Notes under the pieces: generated by a model
The model's input: only the letters and a program-made list of their open reading frames with translations
The model's database searches: none
What the model was told of the DNA's origin: nothing
Translations under genes and position numbers: made by a program
Assembly: GCA_031271365.1 (NCBI GenBank)
Contig: JAISVV010000179.1
Span: 1-5,439, forward strand
Direction: 5' to 3'
DNA: 5,439 nt
Source: Elusimicrobiota bacterium
Lineage (GTDB): Bacteria > Elusimicrobiota > Elusimicrobia > Elusimicrobiales > Elusimicrobiaceae
In this document: positions 1-5,439 of the stretch, one piece after another
How positions within the stretch are numbered: position 1 is the first letter of the stretch
Layout: each line of letters starts with the position of its first letter

Positions 1-647
1 GTGATATTTTTTTGATGAAAGCCTTTGCCGTCATGGGCCCCAGCAGGACTATTATGATAGGCTCGTTCTCGCCTTTGTTTGTCGGCGTGATGAGCTATTT
101 TGCCTTTGGCCAGACAATAAGCGCGGGCAAATTTTTAAGCATTATCTTTTTAATAGCCTGCATTTTAATTTTTGCGCTGGAAAATTTTAAAAAAACCGCC
201 CGGTGGGATTTTAAGATAATGCTTATAGCCCTCCTTGGCGTTTTTACCGACGGCGTGGGTGTTATCATAAGCCGCACTGCCTTTAACCTCTCCGGCTTGG
301 GCACGATGGAGGCCAACGCCTACCGCTGCTTGGGCGCGGCGCTGTCTTTTATAATCATCTCGCGCTTTATCAAAGTGCAATTTTTTACAAAATTAAAACG
401 CCTTTCGCGCCGCGCGCTTTTAACTATTTGCGGCGGCACTTTTGTGGGCACTTGTTTGTGTTTAACCTTCTACCTTGCCGCCATTAAGACGGGGCATTTG
501 GCCACGATGTCTGCCATGACGGCAACCGGCGTTATTTTTGCCGCGATGTTTGAGTGTATTTTGCAAAAAAAGTGGCCGTCAAAATATCTTTTGACGGCCT
601 TTATCTTTTTCCTCTGCGCGATATATATTTTGTTCGCGGCGGGGTAA
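1..647 (+). CDS. EamA/DMT-superfamily transporter, C-terminal part (5' end outside window)
   Basis: The reading frame is open to the left edge (first full codon GAT at 3) and gives 214 residues ending in TAA at 645-647. The TTG at 12 or ATG at 15 are unlikely to be true starts, because the protein would begin in the middle of an EamA domain. Family members usually have about 280-300 residues and ten membrane helices; the visible part contains about seven hydrophobic segments. Numbered from the TTG, the end of the first EamA repeat is at about 3-57 (a stretch like the family's 'P-x-F' helix, SFSPLFVGVMSYFAFG, then a helix ending IFALE). The second repeat is at about 66-210, ending in the typical helix, short basic link (KKWPSKY) and final helix. 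It is an inner-membrane exporter of small metabolites; the substrate cannot be read from sequence. It converges on the nitroreductase gene with one base between stop codons. The family call is firm, the function open. Confidence 0.85.
   Translation, partial: DIFLMKAFAVMGPSRTIMIGSFSPLFVGVMSYFAFGQTISAGKFLSIIFLIACILIFALENFKKTARWDFKIMLIALLGVFTDGVGVIISRTAFNLSGLGTMEANAYRCLGAALSFIIISRFIKVQFFTKLKRLSRRALLTICGGTFVGTCLCLTFYLAAIKTGHLATMSAMTATGVIFAAMFECILQKKWPSKYLLTAFIFFLCAIYILFAAG
565..599 (-). terminator. Intrinsic terminator of the sdaA-nitroreductase operon, inside the transporter CDS
   Basis: A perfect 11-bp inverted repeat, GGCCGTCAAAA (574-584) and TTTTGACGGCC (589-599), encloses a 4-base loop. 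Read on the minus strand, the stem is followed by AC and then seven T (A-run 565-571 on the + strand), the standard layout of a Rho-independent terminator. It lies 50-75 bases past the nitroreductase stop codon. On the + strand the stem is followed by an interrupted T-rich run (600-610), so it could act weakly in that direction too. It is unusual in lying within the coding sequence of the convergent transporter. Confidence 0.75.
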
Positions 648-648
648 A

Positions 649-1158
649 TTACCACTTTTCAAAGCGCACTTTTTTGGCGTTGTATCTTTCCGCCGCGCCC
701 TTTTCTTCGGCGCTGTAGCCAAGCGCGATTATGTTAAAGGGCTCTATATTCTTGGGCAGGTTAAAAAACTTTTTAACTTTTTCTATGCGCTCGGCATTAT
801 TTTGCACGCCCAGCCATACCGAGCCTAAACCCATATCGGTGGCCGCAAGCAGGATATTTTGCGCGGCCGCGCCGCAGTCGCCGGCGTAAAAGGCCGCGGC
901 CATTTCTATATCCATATCAGCGCAGATAACTATGGCGCAGGGCGCTTCTTTCAGCATGGGGCCGTTGGGCAAAAGCTCGGCCATTTTGCTTAGCGTTTGC
1001 CTGTCCTGTATTACCAAAAACTCCCATTCCTGCATATTGCGGCCCGTGGGCGCCATCATGGCGGCTTTAAGCAGCGTTTCTATTTGCTGCGCCGTCATCG
1101 GCTTATCGGTAAACTTGCGTATGCTGCGTCTTTTATAAATGGCTTCAATTGTTTCCAT
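649..1158 (-). CDS. Nitroreductase family protein (FMN-dependent NAD(P)H oxidoreductase)
   Basis: This 169-residue protein is of the short nitroreductase type, a homodimeric cytoplasmic flavoprotein fold that transfers hydride from NAD(P)H through FMN to nitro compounds, quinones or other acceptors. Visible family motifs are the N-terminal FMN-phosphate contact RRSIRKF (10-16), the segment APTGRNMQEWEF (36-47) matching the usual P-S/T-x-x-N-x-Q-P-W pattern with E44 in place of Pro, DCGAAAQNILLAA (94-106), GLGSVWLG (110-117) and a final ALGY (145-148). Length and motif order suit a complete gene. The ATG at 1158 lies two bases after the sdaA stop codon and is preceded by a good ribosome site within the end of sdaA, so the two genes are translated from one mRNA. 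The true substrate cannot be inferred; an exact physiological link to serine breakdown is not evident. Confidence 0.9.
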   Translation of the reverse strand: METIEAIYKRRSIRKFTDKPMTAQQIETLLKAAMMAPTGRNMQEWEFLVIQDRQTLSKMAELLPNGPMLKEAPCAIVICADMDIEMAAAFYAGDCGAAAQNILLAATDMGLGSVWLGVQNNAERIEKVKKFFNLPKNIEPFNIIALGYSAEEKGAAERYNAKKVRFEKW

Positions 1159-1160
1159 AA

Positions 1161-2381
1161 TCAGCTCCCTTTTAAAAACTTATCGCGTAAAACTTTGGCC
1201 AGGCCGCCTTGGGCGGTTTCGCGGTAGGCAAGGTTCATATCGGCGCCGGTTTGCATCATGGTAACTAAAATATCGTCGTAAGTTACTTTGTTATCGGCCT
1301 CGGCGGCAACGATGGCGTAGGTGGCGCAGTCTATTGCGCGCGCGGCGGCAAGCGGGTTGCGCTCTATACAGGGTATCTGCACGTAGCCGCCCACAGGGTC
1401 GCACGTTAAACCAAGGTGATGCTCAAGGCCCATTTCGGCGGCGTAGTCTATCTGATAATTATTGCCGCCGGAAAGCTGGCACACCGCCGCGGCCGCCATA
1501 GCGCAGGCAACGCCGATTTCGCCCTGGCAGCCAACCTGCGCGCCCGATATAGACGCGTTTGCCTTTGCCAAATTGCCTATAAGCCCCGCCGTGGCAAGCG
1601 CGCGGGTGATGGCGGTGTCGTTAAACTCCAAAATCTCCTGCGTTATTTTTAACACGGCGGGCAAAACGCCGCAGCTGCCGCACGTGGGCGCGGTTACCAC
1701 TTTGCCGCCGCCGGCGTTCTCCTCCGAGCAGGCTAAAGCGTAAGAAAATAACCGCTGGTTGCGCCTTATATAGCGCGGCGAACTGTCGGCCTTTATATAA
1801 TAGCGCCTTGCCTTGCGCTCAAGCTGAAGGCGGCCGGGCAGAATATCACGCTTTTCCAAGCCGGCGGAAATAACGCTTTTCATCTCTTTCCAGATATTTT
1901 CTAAAAACGGGCGGACAGCGGGGCCTTCCACCTCTTCCACATACTCCCAAAGGGCTATTTTTTTGTCTTTGCAATAGGCTAAAATATCGCACAAATGCTT
2001 GTGCGGGTAGATGGAGGGGGATTCTTTTTCAAAATCGGCGTCGTCTTTCACTTCGCCGCCGCCTAAGCTGTAGACAATCCATTCTTTAAGCGTTTGCTCC
2101 TTTTGGCCCAGCGCTTCAAATTTTAGGGCGTTTGGGTGGCGTGGCAAAAAGGTGTCGCCCTGCCAGACAATTTGCACCGGTTTGGGCTCCAGCCCGCTGG
2201 TAAGAGCCAAGTCCGTCAAGTGGCCTTTGCCGGTTAAAGCCATTGCGCCGTAAAGCGTAACCCGAAAGCTGTGCGCCTGCGGGTTACTTTTATTAAAAGC
2301 CTCGGCCGCTTTGCGCGGGCCCATGGTGTGGCTGCTTGAAGGGCCCATGCCTATATTGTAAATTTCTCTGATAGATTTCAT
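1161..2381 (-). CDS. sdaA: L-serine dehydratase (L-serine ammonia-lyase), iron-sulfur type, fused beta-alpha chain
   Basis: Deaminates L-serine to pyruvate and ammonia in the cytoplasm with a [4Fe-4S] cluster rather than PLP. The 406-residue chain joins the beta domain (about 1-155, with signature NIGMGPSSSHTMGP at 9-22) to the alpha domain (about 190-400). In the alpha domain the substrate-loop region ENAGGGKVVTAPT (221-233) is followed by the three cysteines that match the cluster ligands of E. coli SdaA: C285 in GCQGEIG, C327 in TCDPVGG and C338 in IPCIERN. The protein is somewhat shorter than E. coli SdaA (about 454) but all key motifs are present. The TAPT motif is followed by CGSC (234-237), adding two cysteines near the active site. 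The ATG at 2381 is the only sensible start, since an in-frame TAA lies three codons upstream, yet no clear Shine-Dalgarno is seen. It is first in an operon with the nitroreductase. The cluster is typically oxygen-labile, fitting an anaerobe. Confidence 0.95.
   Translation of the reverse strand: MKSIREIYNIGMGPSSSHTMGPRKAAEAFNKSNPQAHSFRVTLYGAMALTGKGHLTDLALTSGLEPKPVQIVWQGDTFLPRHPNALKFEALGQKEQTLKEWIVYSLGGGEVKDDADFEKESPSIYPHKHLCDILAYCKDKKIALWEYVEEVEGPAVRPFLENIWKEMKSVISAGLEKRDILPGRLQLERKARRYYIKADSSPRYIRRNQRLFSYALACSEENAGGGKVVTAPTCGSCGVLPAVLKITQEILEFNDTAITRALATAGLIGNLAKANASISGAQVGCQGEIGVACAMAAAAVCQLSGGNNYQIDYAAEMGLEHHLGLTCDPVGGYVQIPCIERNPLAAARAIDCATYAIVAAEADNKVTYDDILVTMMQTGADMNLAYRETAQGGLAKVLRDKFLKGS
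1165..1170 (-). promoter_or_regulatory. Ribosome binding site of the nitroreductase gene
   Basis: The minus strand reads AGGGAG six bases before the ATG at 1158. It lies within the last codons of sdaA, just ahead of that gene's TGA (1163-1161). This fixes the nitroreductase start and indicates translation after, and probably coupled to, sdaA. Confidence 0.8.
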
Positions 2382-2407
2382 ACTTACTTAAATGATATCA
2401 TATACGT
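2382..2407. promoter_or_regulatory. Divergent control region between sdaA and mntP
   Basis: Only 26 bases separate the two start codons. They contain the perfect palindrome ATGATATCAT (2392-2401), directly abutted by ATACGTAT (2402-2409), which runs into the mntP start codon. Hexamers resembling a -10 box are TATGAT on the minus strand (2402-2397) and TATCAT on the plus strand (2396-2401), so the two promoters would overlap; no convincing -35 box was found for either. Neither start codon has a purine-rich ribosome site. The palindromes could be an operator controlling both genes. That is inference; AT-rich promoter sequence is often palindromic by chance. Confidence 0.4.
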
Positions 2408-2974
2408 ATGAGCATACTACAGATATTCTTTATATCTCTTGGCCTTTCCATGGATAATTTCGCCGTAGCGGCAGCGGCCGGCGCGGCGGCAAAAAAAAGC
2501 CTTGCCTCCTTAGCGGTAAGGGCGGCGCTTTCCTTTGCCGCGATGAGCTCGCTGTGTATGTCGGCGGGTTTTTGCGGCGGCGTTAAGCTGCAGCGTTTTA
2601 TAGAAAGCTGGGGCCACTTTGCCGCTTTTATCCTGCTTGGATATCTTGGCGGCAAAATGCTCTTTTGCGCGCTGCGCTGCGGCGAAGAGGAAAAAAACAG
2701 CGGCGCGGATATAACCTCCCTAAAAACGCTGCTGACGCTGGCTTTTGCCACAAATATAGACGTTTTAGCTGCAGGCGTAAGCATAGCTTTGTATAAGGTA
2801 TATTTGCCCGCGGTTTTAGGCATTTTGGCGGCCTGCGTTATCTTTTTTACCTCTTTGGGCTTTACTCTGGGCAGCAAACTGGGCGCAAAACTGGGCCAGC
2901 GGGCCGAACTTTTGGGCGGCGCGGTGCTTTTGATTATAGCTTTCAAAATACTTATTGAGGGGCTGGCCCGTTAA
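2408..2974 (+). CDS. mntP: Manganese efflux pump MntP
   Basis: A 188-residue inner-membrane protein of the MntP (formerly YebN/DUF204) family, which exports excess Mn(II). It has the family's length and six predicted helices built as two related halves. Each half carries a hallmark acidic helix: SMDNFAVAAAAG (14-25) and ATNIDVLAAGVSIAL (114-128). D16 and D118 sit at the positions of the two aspartates known to be needed in E. coli MntP. The C-terminal GQRAELLGGAVLLIIAFKIL (163-182) is the typical last helix with its conserved Glu and Gly pair. The ATG at 2408 is preceded by an in-frame TGA at 2393-2395 and is the only start that keeps the first helix whole, but no Shine-Dalgarno precedes it. 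The 26-base spacer is too short for the yybP-ykoY manganese riboswitch that often precedes mntP. The gene is divergent from sdaA and followed by an MntP-like paralog. Confidence 0.93.
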   Translation: MSILQIFFISLGLSMDNFAVAAAAGAAAKKSLASLAVRAALSFAAMSSLCMSAGFCGGVKLQRFIESWGHFAAFILLGYLGGKMLFCALRCGEEEKNSGADITSLKTLLTLAFATNIDVLAAGVSIALYKVYLPAVLGILAACVIFFTSLGFTLGSKLGAKLGQRAELLGGAVLLIIAFKILIEGLAR

Positions 2975-2981
2975 TTTTTGC

Positions 2982-3009
2982 TATTTTACGGCATTTTTAT
3001 TGTAAAATA
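2982..3009. repeat. AT-rich inverted repeat between mntP and its paralog
   Basis: TATTTTAC (2982-2989) and GTAAAATA (3002-3009) form a perfect 8-bp inverted repeat with a 12-base spacer, in the 84-base gap after mntP. The stem is too AT-rich for a good terminator. The gap also holds -10-like hexamers (for example TAAAAT at 3003-3008), with no well-spaced -35 box. It could be an operator for a metal regulator ahead of the second gene, a weak mRNA hairpin, or chance. The downstream gene has AAGGA at 3043-3047 as a possible ribosome site. Confidence 0.35.
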
Positions 3010-3058
3010 ATTTTATAGGCCGCCTTTACACATTCTTTAACTAAGGATACCGGATATT

Positions 3059-3625
3059 ATGGGAATATTCTCCACTCTTTTGCTTTTGCTTTGTATAGCC
3101 ACCGGCTGCTTTGCCATAGGCTGTGTTTCGGGCAGCAAATTAGGCAGTTATTATAAAAGCGATATAGCTGTTAAGGCCGCGCTGGTTTTTGTGGTGGCAA
3201 ACCTTATAGCGCTTTCTTTAAGTTTTGTATTGGGCAGGCTGCTTTTGCAGCAAATGCAGGCCGTTGGCATTTGGATAGCTTTCAGTTTGGCTTTCCTCAT
3301 AGGCATAAGGCTGCTTTTGGAATCTATAGAAAAATCGCCCAGCCTTAACTATACCGATATCGTGCAAAATAATTACCTGATAAGGCTTGCCGTGCAGGAC
3401 AGCGTTGATTCTTTTATGCTTGGCTTTATGCTGGCTTTAGTGGCGCCGAAGCTGCTTTTGCCGGCTTTATTTTTCTCGGCCGTGTTTAACTTTTTTGCGA
3501 TGACTTTGGGCATCTCCCACGGCAACGCTTTTACAAAAAGCGTAATCGGCAAAAGGCTGGAGCTGGCGGCCGGCATTGTGGTAGTTATTATCGCCATAGG
3601 CATACTTATCAACCACCACGCTTAA
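3059..3625 (+). CDS. Divergent MntP-like membrane protein lacking the first hallmark aspartate
   Basis: This 188-residue protein has six hydrophobic segments (about 4-24, 36-60, 68-88, 107-128, 132-152 and 167-185) and no signal peptide. It equals the preceding MntP in length and aligns with it nearly without gaps. ATGCFAIGCVSG (14-25) faces SMDNFAVAAAAG, QDSVDSFMLG (113-122) faces ATNIDVLAAG, and GKRLELAAGIVVVIIAIGIL (164-183) faces the MntP C-terminal helix with about half the residues identical. The first essential Asp is replaced by Gly (G16), whereas the second is kept (D117), with an extra D114 nearby. It is therefore most likely a diverged tandem duplicate of mntP. It may transport another substrate, work as a partner subunit of MntP, or have lost transport. 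The start at 3059 has AAGGA at 3043-3047, 11 bases upstream (a long spacing), or GGA at 3052-3054. It is probably co-regulated with mntP and ends before a strong terminator. I do not recognise a named gene. Confidence 0.8.
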   Translation: MGIFSTLLLLLCIATGCFAIGCVSGSKLGSYYKSDIAVKAALVFVVANLIALSLSFVLGRLLLQQMQAVGIWIAFSLAFLIGIRLLLESIEKSPSLNYTDIVQNNYLIRLAVQDSVDSFMLGFMLALVAPKLLLPALFFSAVFNFFAMTLGISHGNAFTKSVIGKRLELAAGIVVVIIAIGILINHHA

Positions 3626-3627
3626 AA

Positions 3628-3642
3628 TTTTTGCCGCAAAAA
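3628..3642. repeat. Short hairpin after the MntP-like gene
   Basis: TTTTTGC (3628-3634) and GCAAAAA (3636-3642) are exact inverted copies around one base, giving at most a 6-bp stem with a 3-base loop. It begins two bases past the TAA of the MntP-like gene and stands six bases ahead of the stronger terminator stem. It may help protect the mRNA 3' end or simply be AT-rich chance. Confidence 0.3.
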
Positions 3643-3647
3643 CTTTT

Positions 3648-3674
3648 AAAAACGCTGCCCGCGCAGCGTTTTTT
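3648..3674 (+). terminator. Intrinsic terminator after the mntP pair
   Basis: AAAAACGCTGC (3648-3658) pairs fully with GCAGCGTTTTT (3663-3673) across a 4-base loop, and the second arm runs into six T (3669-3674). The CG-rich core plus U-tract is the standard Rho-independent form; the A-run on the left arm would let it work on the other strand too. It separates the mntP pair from hpt-ftsH and shows that the longer reading frame beginning at 3631 is not the real hpt start. Confidence 0.85.
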
Positions 3675-3699
3675 ATACACAATACACACAAGAGGTTCT

Positions 3700-4236
3700 A
3701 TGACAGAAACCATCCCGCTTAAGAAAATCCTTATCACCGAACAGCAAATAGACGCGCGCACGCAGCAGCTGGCGGAACAGATTTCTAAAGACTACGCCGG
3801 CAAAGACCTGGTGCTGGTAGGCATTTTACGCGGCTCCGTTATTTTTTACGCCAACCTGGTTAAACGCATAAAAATTAATTGTAAGCTGGATTTTATGTCG
3901 CTGTCTTCTTACAGCGGCACAAACTCCAGCGGCAAAGTGCGCATGATGCTAGATTGTAAAGAAGATATTTGCGGCCGCCACGTTATAGTGGTGGAAGATA
4001 TTACCGACACCGGCATAACAGCCGCCTATTTAACGCAGCTTTTAACCACCCGCGGCCCGGCCTCTATAGAAATTTGCACGCTTTTAGATAAGCCGGGCAA
4101 CCGCTCCTCGGCGATTGCGCCTAAATACATCGGCTTTAAAATAGAGAACGAATTTGTAATAGGCTACGGCCTTGATTATAACGGCCTGTACCGCAATTTA
4201 CCTTATATAGGAGTTTTTGATGAAACACAACAATAA
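3700..4236 (+). CDS. hpt: Hypoxanthine phosphoribosyltransferase
   Basis: A purine-salvage enzyme of the cytoplasm that joins hypoxanthine (often also guanine) to PRPP, giving IMP or GMP and pyrophosphate. The 178 residues have the usual bacterial length. Motifs in order are GILRGSVIF (41-49), SYSGTNSSGKV (70-80) of the flexible loop, the PRPP signature VIVVEDITDTGIT (95-107) with metal/ribose-binding E99-D100 and the probable catalytic base D103, LLDKP (128-132) with the purine-contacting K131, and FVIGYGLDYNGLYRNLPY (152-169) with stacking F152, D159 and R165. These match the human HGPRT positions by motif. The ATG at 3700 is chosen because AGAGG (3691-3695) precedes it and homologs start here. 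The in-frame TTG at 3631 would translate through the terminator. Its end overlaps ftsH by 17 bases, the common hpt-ftsH pairing. Confidence 0.96.
   Translation: MTETIPLKKILITEQQIDARTQQLAEQISKDYAGKDLVLVGILRGSVIFYANLVKRIKINCKLDFMSLSSYSGTNSSGKVRMMLDCKEDICGRHVIVVEDITDTGITAAYLTQLLTTRGPASIEICTLLDKPGNRSSAIAPKYIGFKIENEFVIGYGLDYNGLYRNLPYIGVFDETQQ
4208..4213 (+). promoter_or_regulatory. Ribosome binding site of ftsH
   Basis: TAGGAG lies six bases before the ATG at 4220, inside the last codons of hpt. It is a strong site. With the 17-base gene overlap it indicates that ftsH is translated from the hpt mRNA and fixes the ftsH start. Confidence 0.85.
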
Positions 4237-5439
4237 AAACCAAATGCCCGCTTTGCCGGTGCGCCAAATTTTACTTTGGATTTTAGTTTTTGTAATAATG
4301 GTGTCCATTTACAGCAAAATGGGCGCAAGCCAGGCGCCGGTGGAGATGGATTATTCCGCCTTTAAGGCCAAAATTGCCGCGGGTGATATTTTAAAGGCCG
4401 ATATTTCCGCCGATACGATTACCGGCACCTTTAAGGAAGACGGGAAAGAAAAATCTTTTAGAACCGTCAAAGTGGCGGACAATGATTTGGTGCAAAATTT
4501 ATCCGCCGCCAATATACCCTTTAAAGGCACGGCCGACCGCGGGTGGATATACAGCCTGCTTATAAACATAGGCTGGATAGGGCTTTTTATTTTGGCCTGG
4601 TGGTTTTTATTTATACGCCCGCAGCGCAAAGACGGCAGCAGCGCCATGAATTTTGCCAAAAGCAAAGCCAAACTGCAGGACCCGAATAATAAAGAAATCA
4701 CTTTCAAAGACGTCGCCGGCATAGACGAAGCCAAGGAAGAGATGCAGGATATCATCAAATTCCTTAAAAACCCGAAACAATTTCAAAAGCTGGGCGCAAA
4801 ACTGCCTAAAGGCGTTTTGCTGTACGGCGCGCCGGGCACGGGCAAGACGCTGCTTGCCAAAGCCGTGGCTGGCGAGGCGAGGGTGGCTTTCTTTTCGGCC
4901 TCGGCGTCGGAGTTTGTGGAGATGTTTGTGGGCGTAGGCGCCGCGCGCGTCAGAGATTTGTTTAACAATGCCAAAAAGAACGCGCCGGCCATTATTTTTA
5001 TAGACGAACTTGACGCCGTAGGCCGCAGGCGTTTTGCCGGCATAGGCGGCGGGCACGACGAGCGCGAGCAAACCCTAAACCAGCTTTTAATAGAGCTTGA
5101 CGGCTTTGAAAGCAAGCAGGGCATTATTTTAATGGGCTCCACCAACCGCCCCGACGTGCTGGACCCTGCCTTAACCCGCCCCGGCCGCTTTGACCGGCAC
5201 ATAAACATACCCGCGCCGGACATGAAAGGCCGTAAAGAAATTTTAGAAGTACACGCCAGAAAAGTTAAAATGTCGGGCGAAGTTAATCTTGAAAACATAG
5301 CCAAAGGCACCCCGGGCTTTGTAGGGGCGGATTTGGCCAATGTTATCAACGAAGCCGCCATTTTGGCCGCGCGCGCCGATAAAGAGGCCGTAACCAACCC
5401 CGATATAGAAGAAGCCGTGGAGCGCGTTATAGCCGGCCC
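4220..5439 (+). CDS. ftsH: ATP-dependent zinc metalloprotease FtsH, N-terminal part (3' end outside window)
   Basis: A membrane-anchored hexameric AAA+ protease that degrades misfolded membrane proteins and selected regulators. The window holds 406 codons plus two bases of a gene that normally encodes about 610-650 residues. Visible are a short N-terminal tail, membrane helix 1 (about 16-32), the periplasmic domain (about 33-108), membrane helix 2 (about 109-132) and the AAA+ module. That module has Walker A GAPGTGKT (203-210), the pore loop with MFVG (235-238), Walker [10 protein letters not shown] (258-266), [15 protein letters not shown] (276-290), and the second region of homology at 306-326 with arginine fingers R320 and R323. 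The lid helices follow (about 335-405). The HEXXH zinc site would lie past the window end, so protease activity is inferred from the family. Small departures from the usual wording, such as Ala for Pro in Walker A and GSTNRP for AATNRP, look neutral. The ATG at 4220 has a strong ribosome site within hpt. Confidence 0.97.
   Translation, partial: MKHNNKNQMPALPVRQILLWILVFVIMVSIYSKMGASQAPVEMDYSAFKAKIAAGDILKADISADTITGTFKEDGKEKSFRTVKVADNDLVQNLSAANIPFKGTADRGWIYSLLINIGWIGLFILAWWFLFIRPQRKDGSSAMNFAKSKAKLQDPNNKEITFKDVAGIDEAKEEMQDIIKFLKNPKQFQKLGAKLPKGVLLYGAPGTGKTLLAKAVAGEARVAFFSASASEFVEMFVGVGAARVRDLFNNAKKNAPAIIFIDELDAVGRRRFAGIGGGHDEREQTLNQLLIELDGFESKQGIILMGSTNRPDVLDPALTRPGRFDRHINIPAPDMKGRKEILEVHARKVKMSGEVNLENIAKGTPGFVGADLANVINEAAILAARADKEAVTNPDIEEAVERVIAG

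Noticed and set aside
12..17. TTG/ATG at the left edge as the start of the transporter
   Set aside because: The frame stays open to base 1 and the protein would lack most of the first EamA domain, so this is an edge-truncated gene rather than a short one.
2398..2946. 182-codon open frame on the minus strand opposite mntP
   Set aside because: It lies entirely antisense to a well-supported MntP gene. The composition (runs of Ala, Lys, Pro and Ser) is what the reverse of a GC-rich membrane-protein gene gives, and no known domain is visible.
3675..3688. Tandem copy of ATACACA upstream of hpt
   Set aside because: Two 7-base copies in an AT-rich leader are easily due to chance and match no known site.
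3631..3699. Upstream TTG start extending hpt by 23 residues
   Set aside because: The extension would be encoded by the terminator stem and U-tract. A ribosome site precedes the ATG at 3700, and homologs begin there.
4783..5397. 204-codon open frame on the minus strand opposite ftsH (also 4607-5071 in another frame)
   Set aside because: Antisense to the conserved AAA+ core of FtsH; Ser/Ala/Pro-rich and without recognisable motifs.
1..5439. Search by eye for tRNA/rRNA genes, CRISPR repeats, insertion sequences, attachment sites, or defence or phage genes
   Set aside because: Coding sequence fills nearly all of the window. The longest gap between genes is 84 bases (2975-3058), and no such element is seen.

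Overview
The window is a compact bacterial chromosome segment of mostly housekeeping and transport genes. There are seven protein genes, two of them cut by the window edges, and no RNA gene, CRISPR array, insertion sequence or phage gene was seen. Base composition is mixed: GCC/GGC-rich Ala and Gly codons stand beside AAA, TTT and unusually frequent ATA (Ile) codons. This and the gene-dense layout suggest a small-genome anaerobe or gut-type bacterium. The oxygen-sensitive [4Fe-4S] serine dehydratase fits an anaerobic life. An Elusimicrobiota-like lineage is one guess from codon style, with low confidence; nothing here proves a phylum.

Left part (1-2381): the 3' two thirds of an EamA/DMT-type membrane transporter on the + strand meets, tail to tail with one base between the stop codons, a two-gene minus-strand operon. 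That operon is sdaA (fused-chain L-serine dehydratase) followed by a small nitroreductase. A strong hairpin with a U-tract that would end the minus-strand operon lies inside the last codons of the transporter gene.

Middle (2382-3674): a 26-bp divergent spacer separates sdaA from mntP, a manganese efflux pump with both hallmark aspartates (D16 and D118). An 84-bp gap holding an AT-rich inverted repeat leads to a second gene of exactly the same protein length (188 aa). It aligns with MntP from end to end, but the first essential aspartate is a glycine (G16) while the second is kept (D117). This tandem pair, one canonical and one apparently degenerate or repurposed, is the most interesting feature of the window. 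A clear intrinsic terminator closes this unit.

Right part (3700-5439): hpt (hypoxanthine phosphoribosyltransferase) overlaps the start of ftsH by 17 bases, the widespread hpt-ftsH arrangement. ftsH is cut by the window end after the AAA+ ATPase core and before its zinc-protease site.

No obvious new multigene system is visible. The points worth following are the MntP-like paralog, the terminator embedded in a coding sequence, and the very tight divergent control region.
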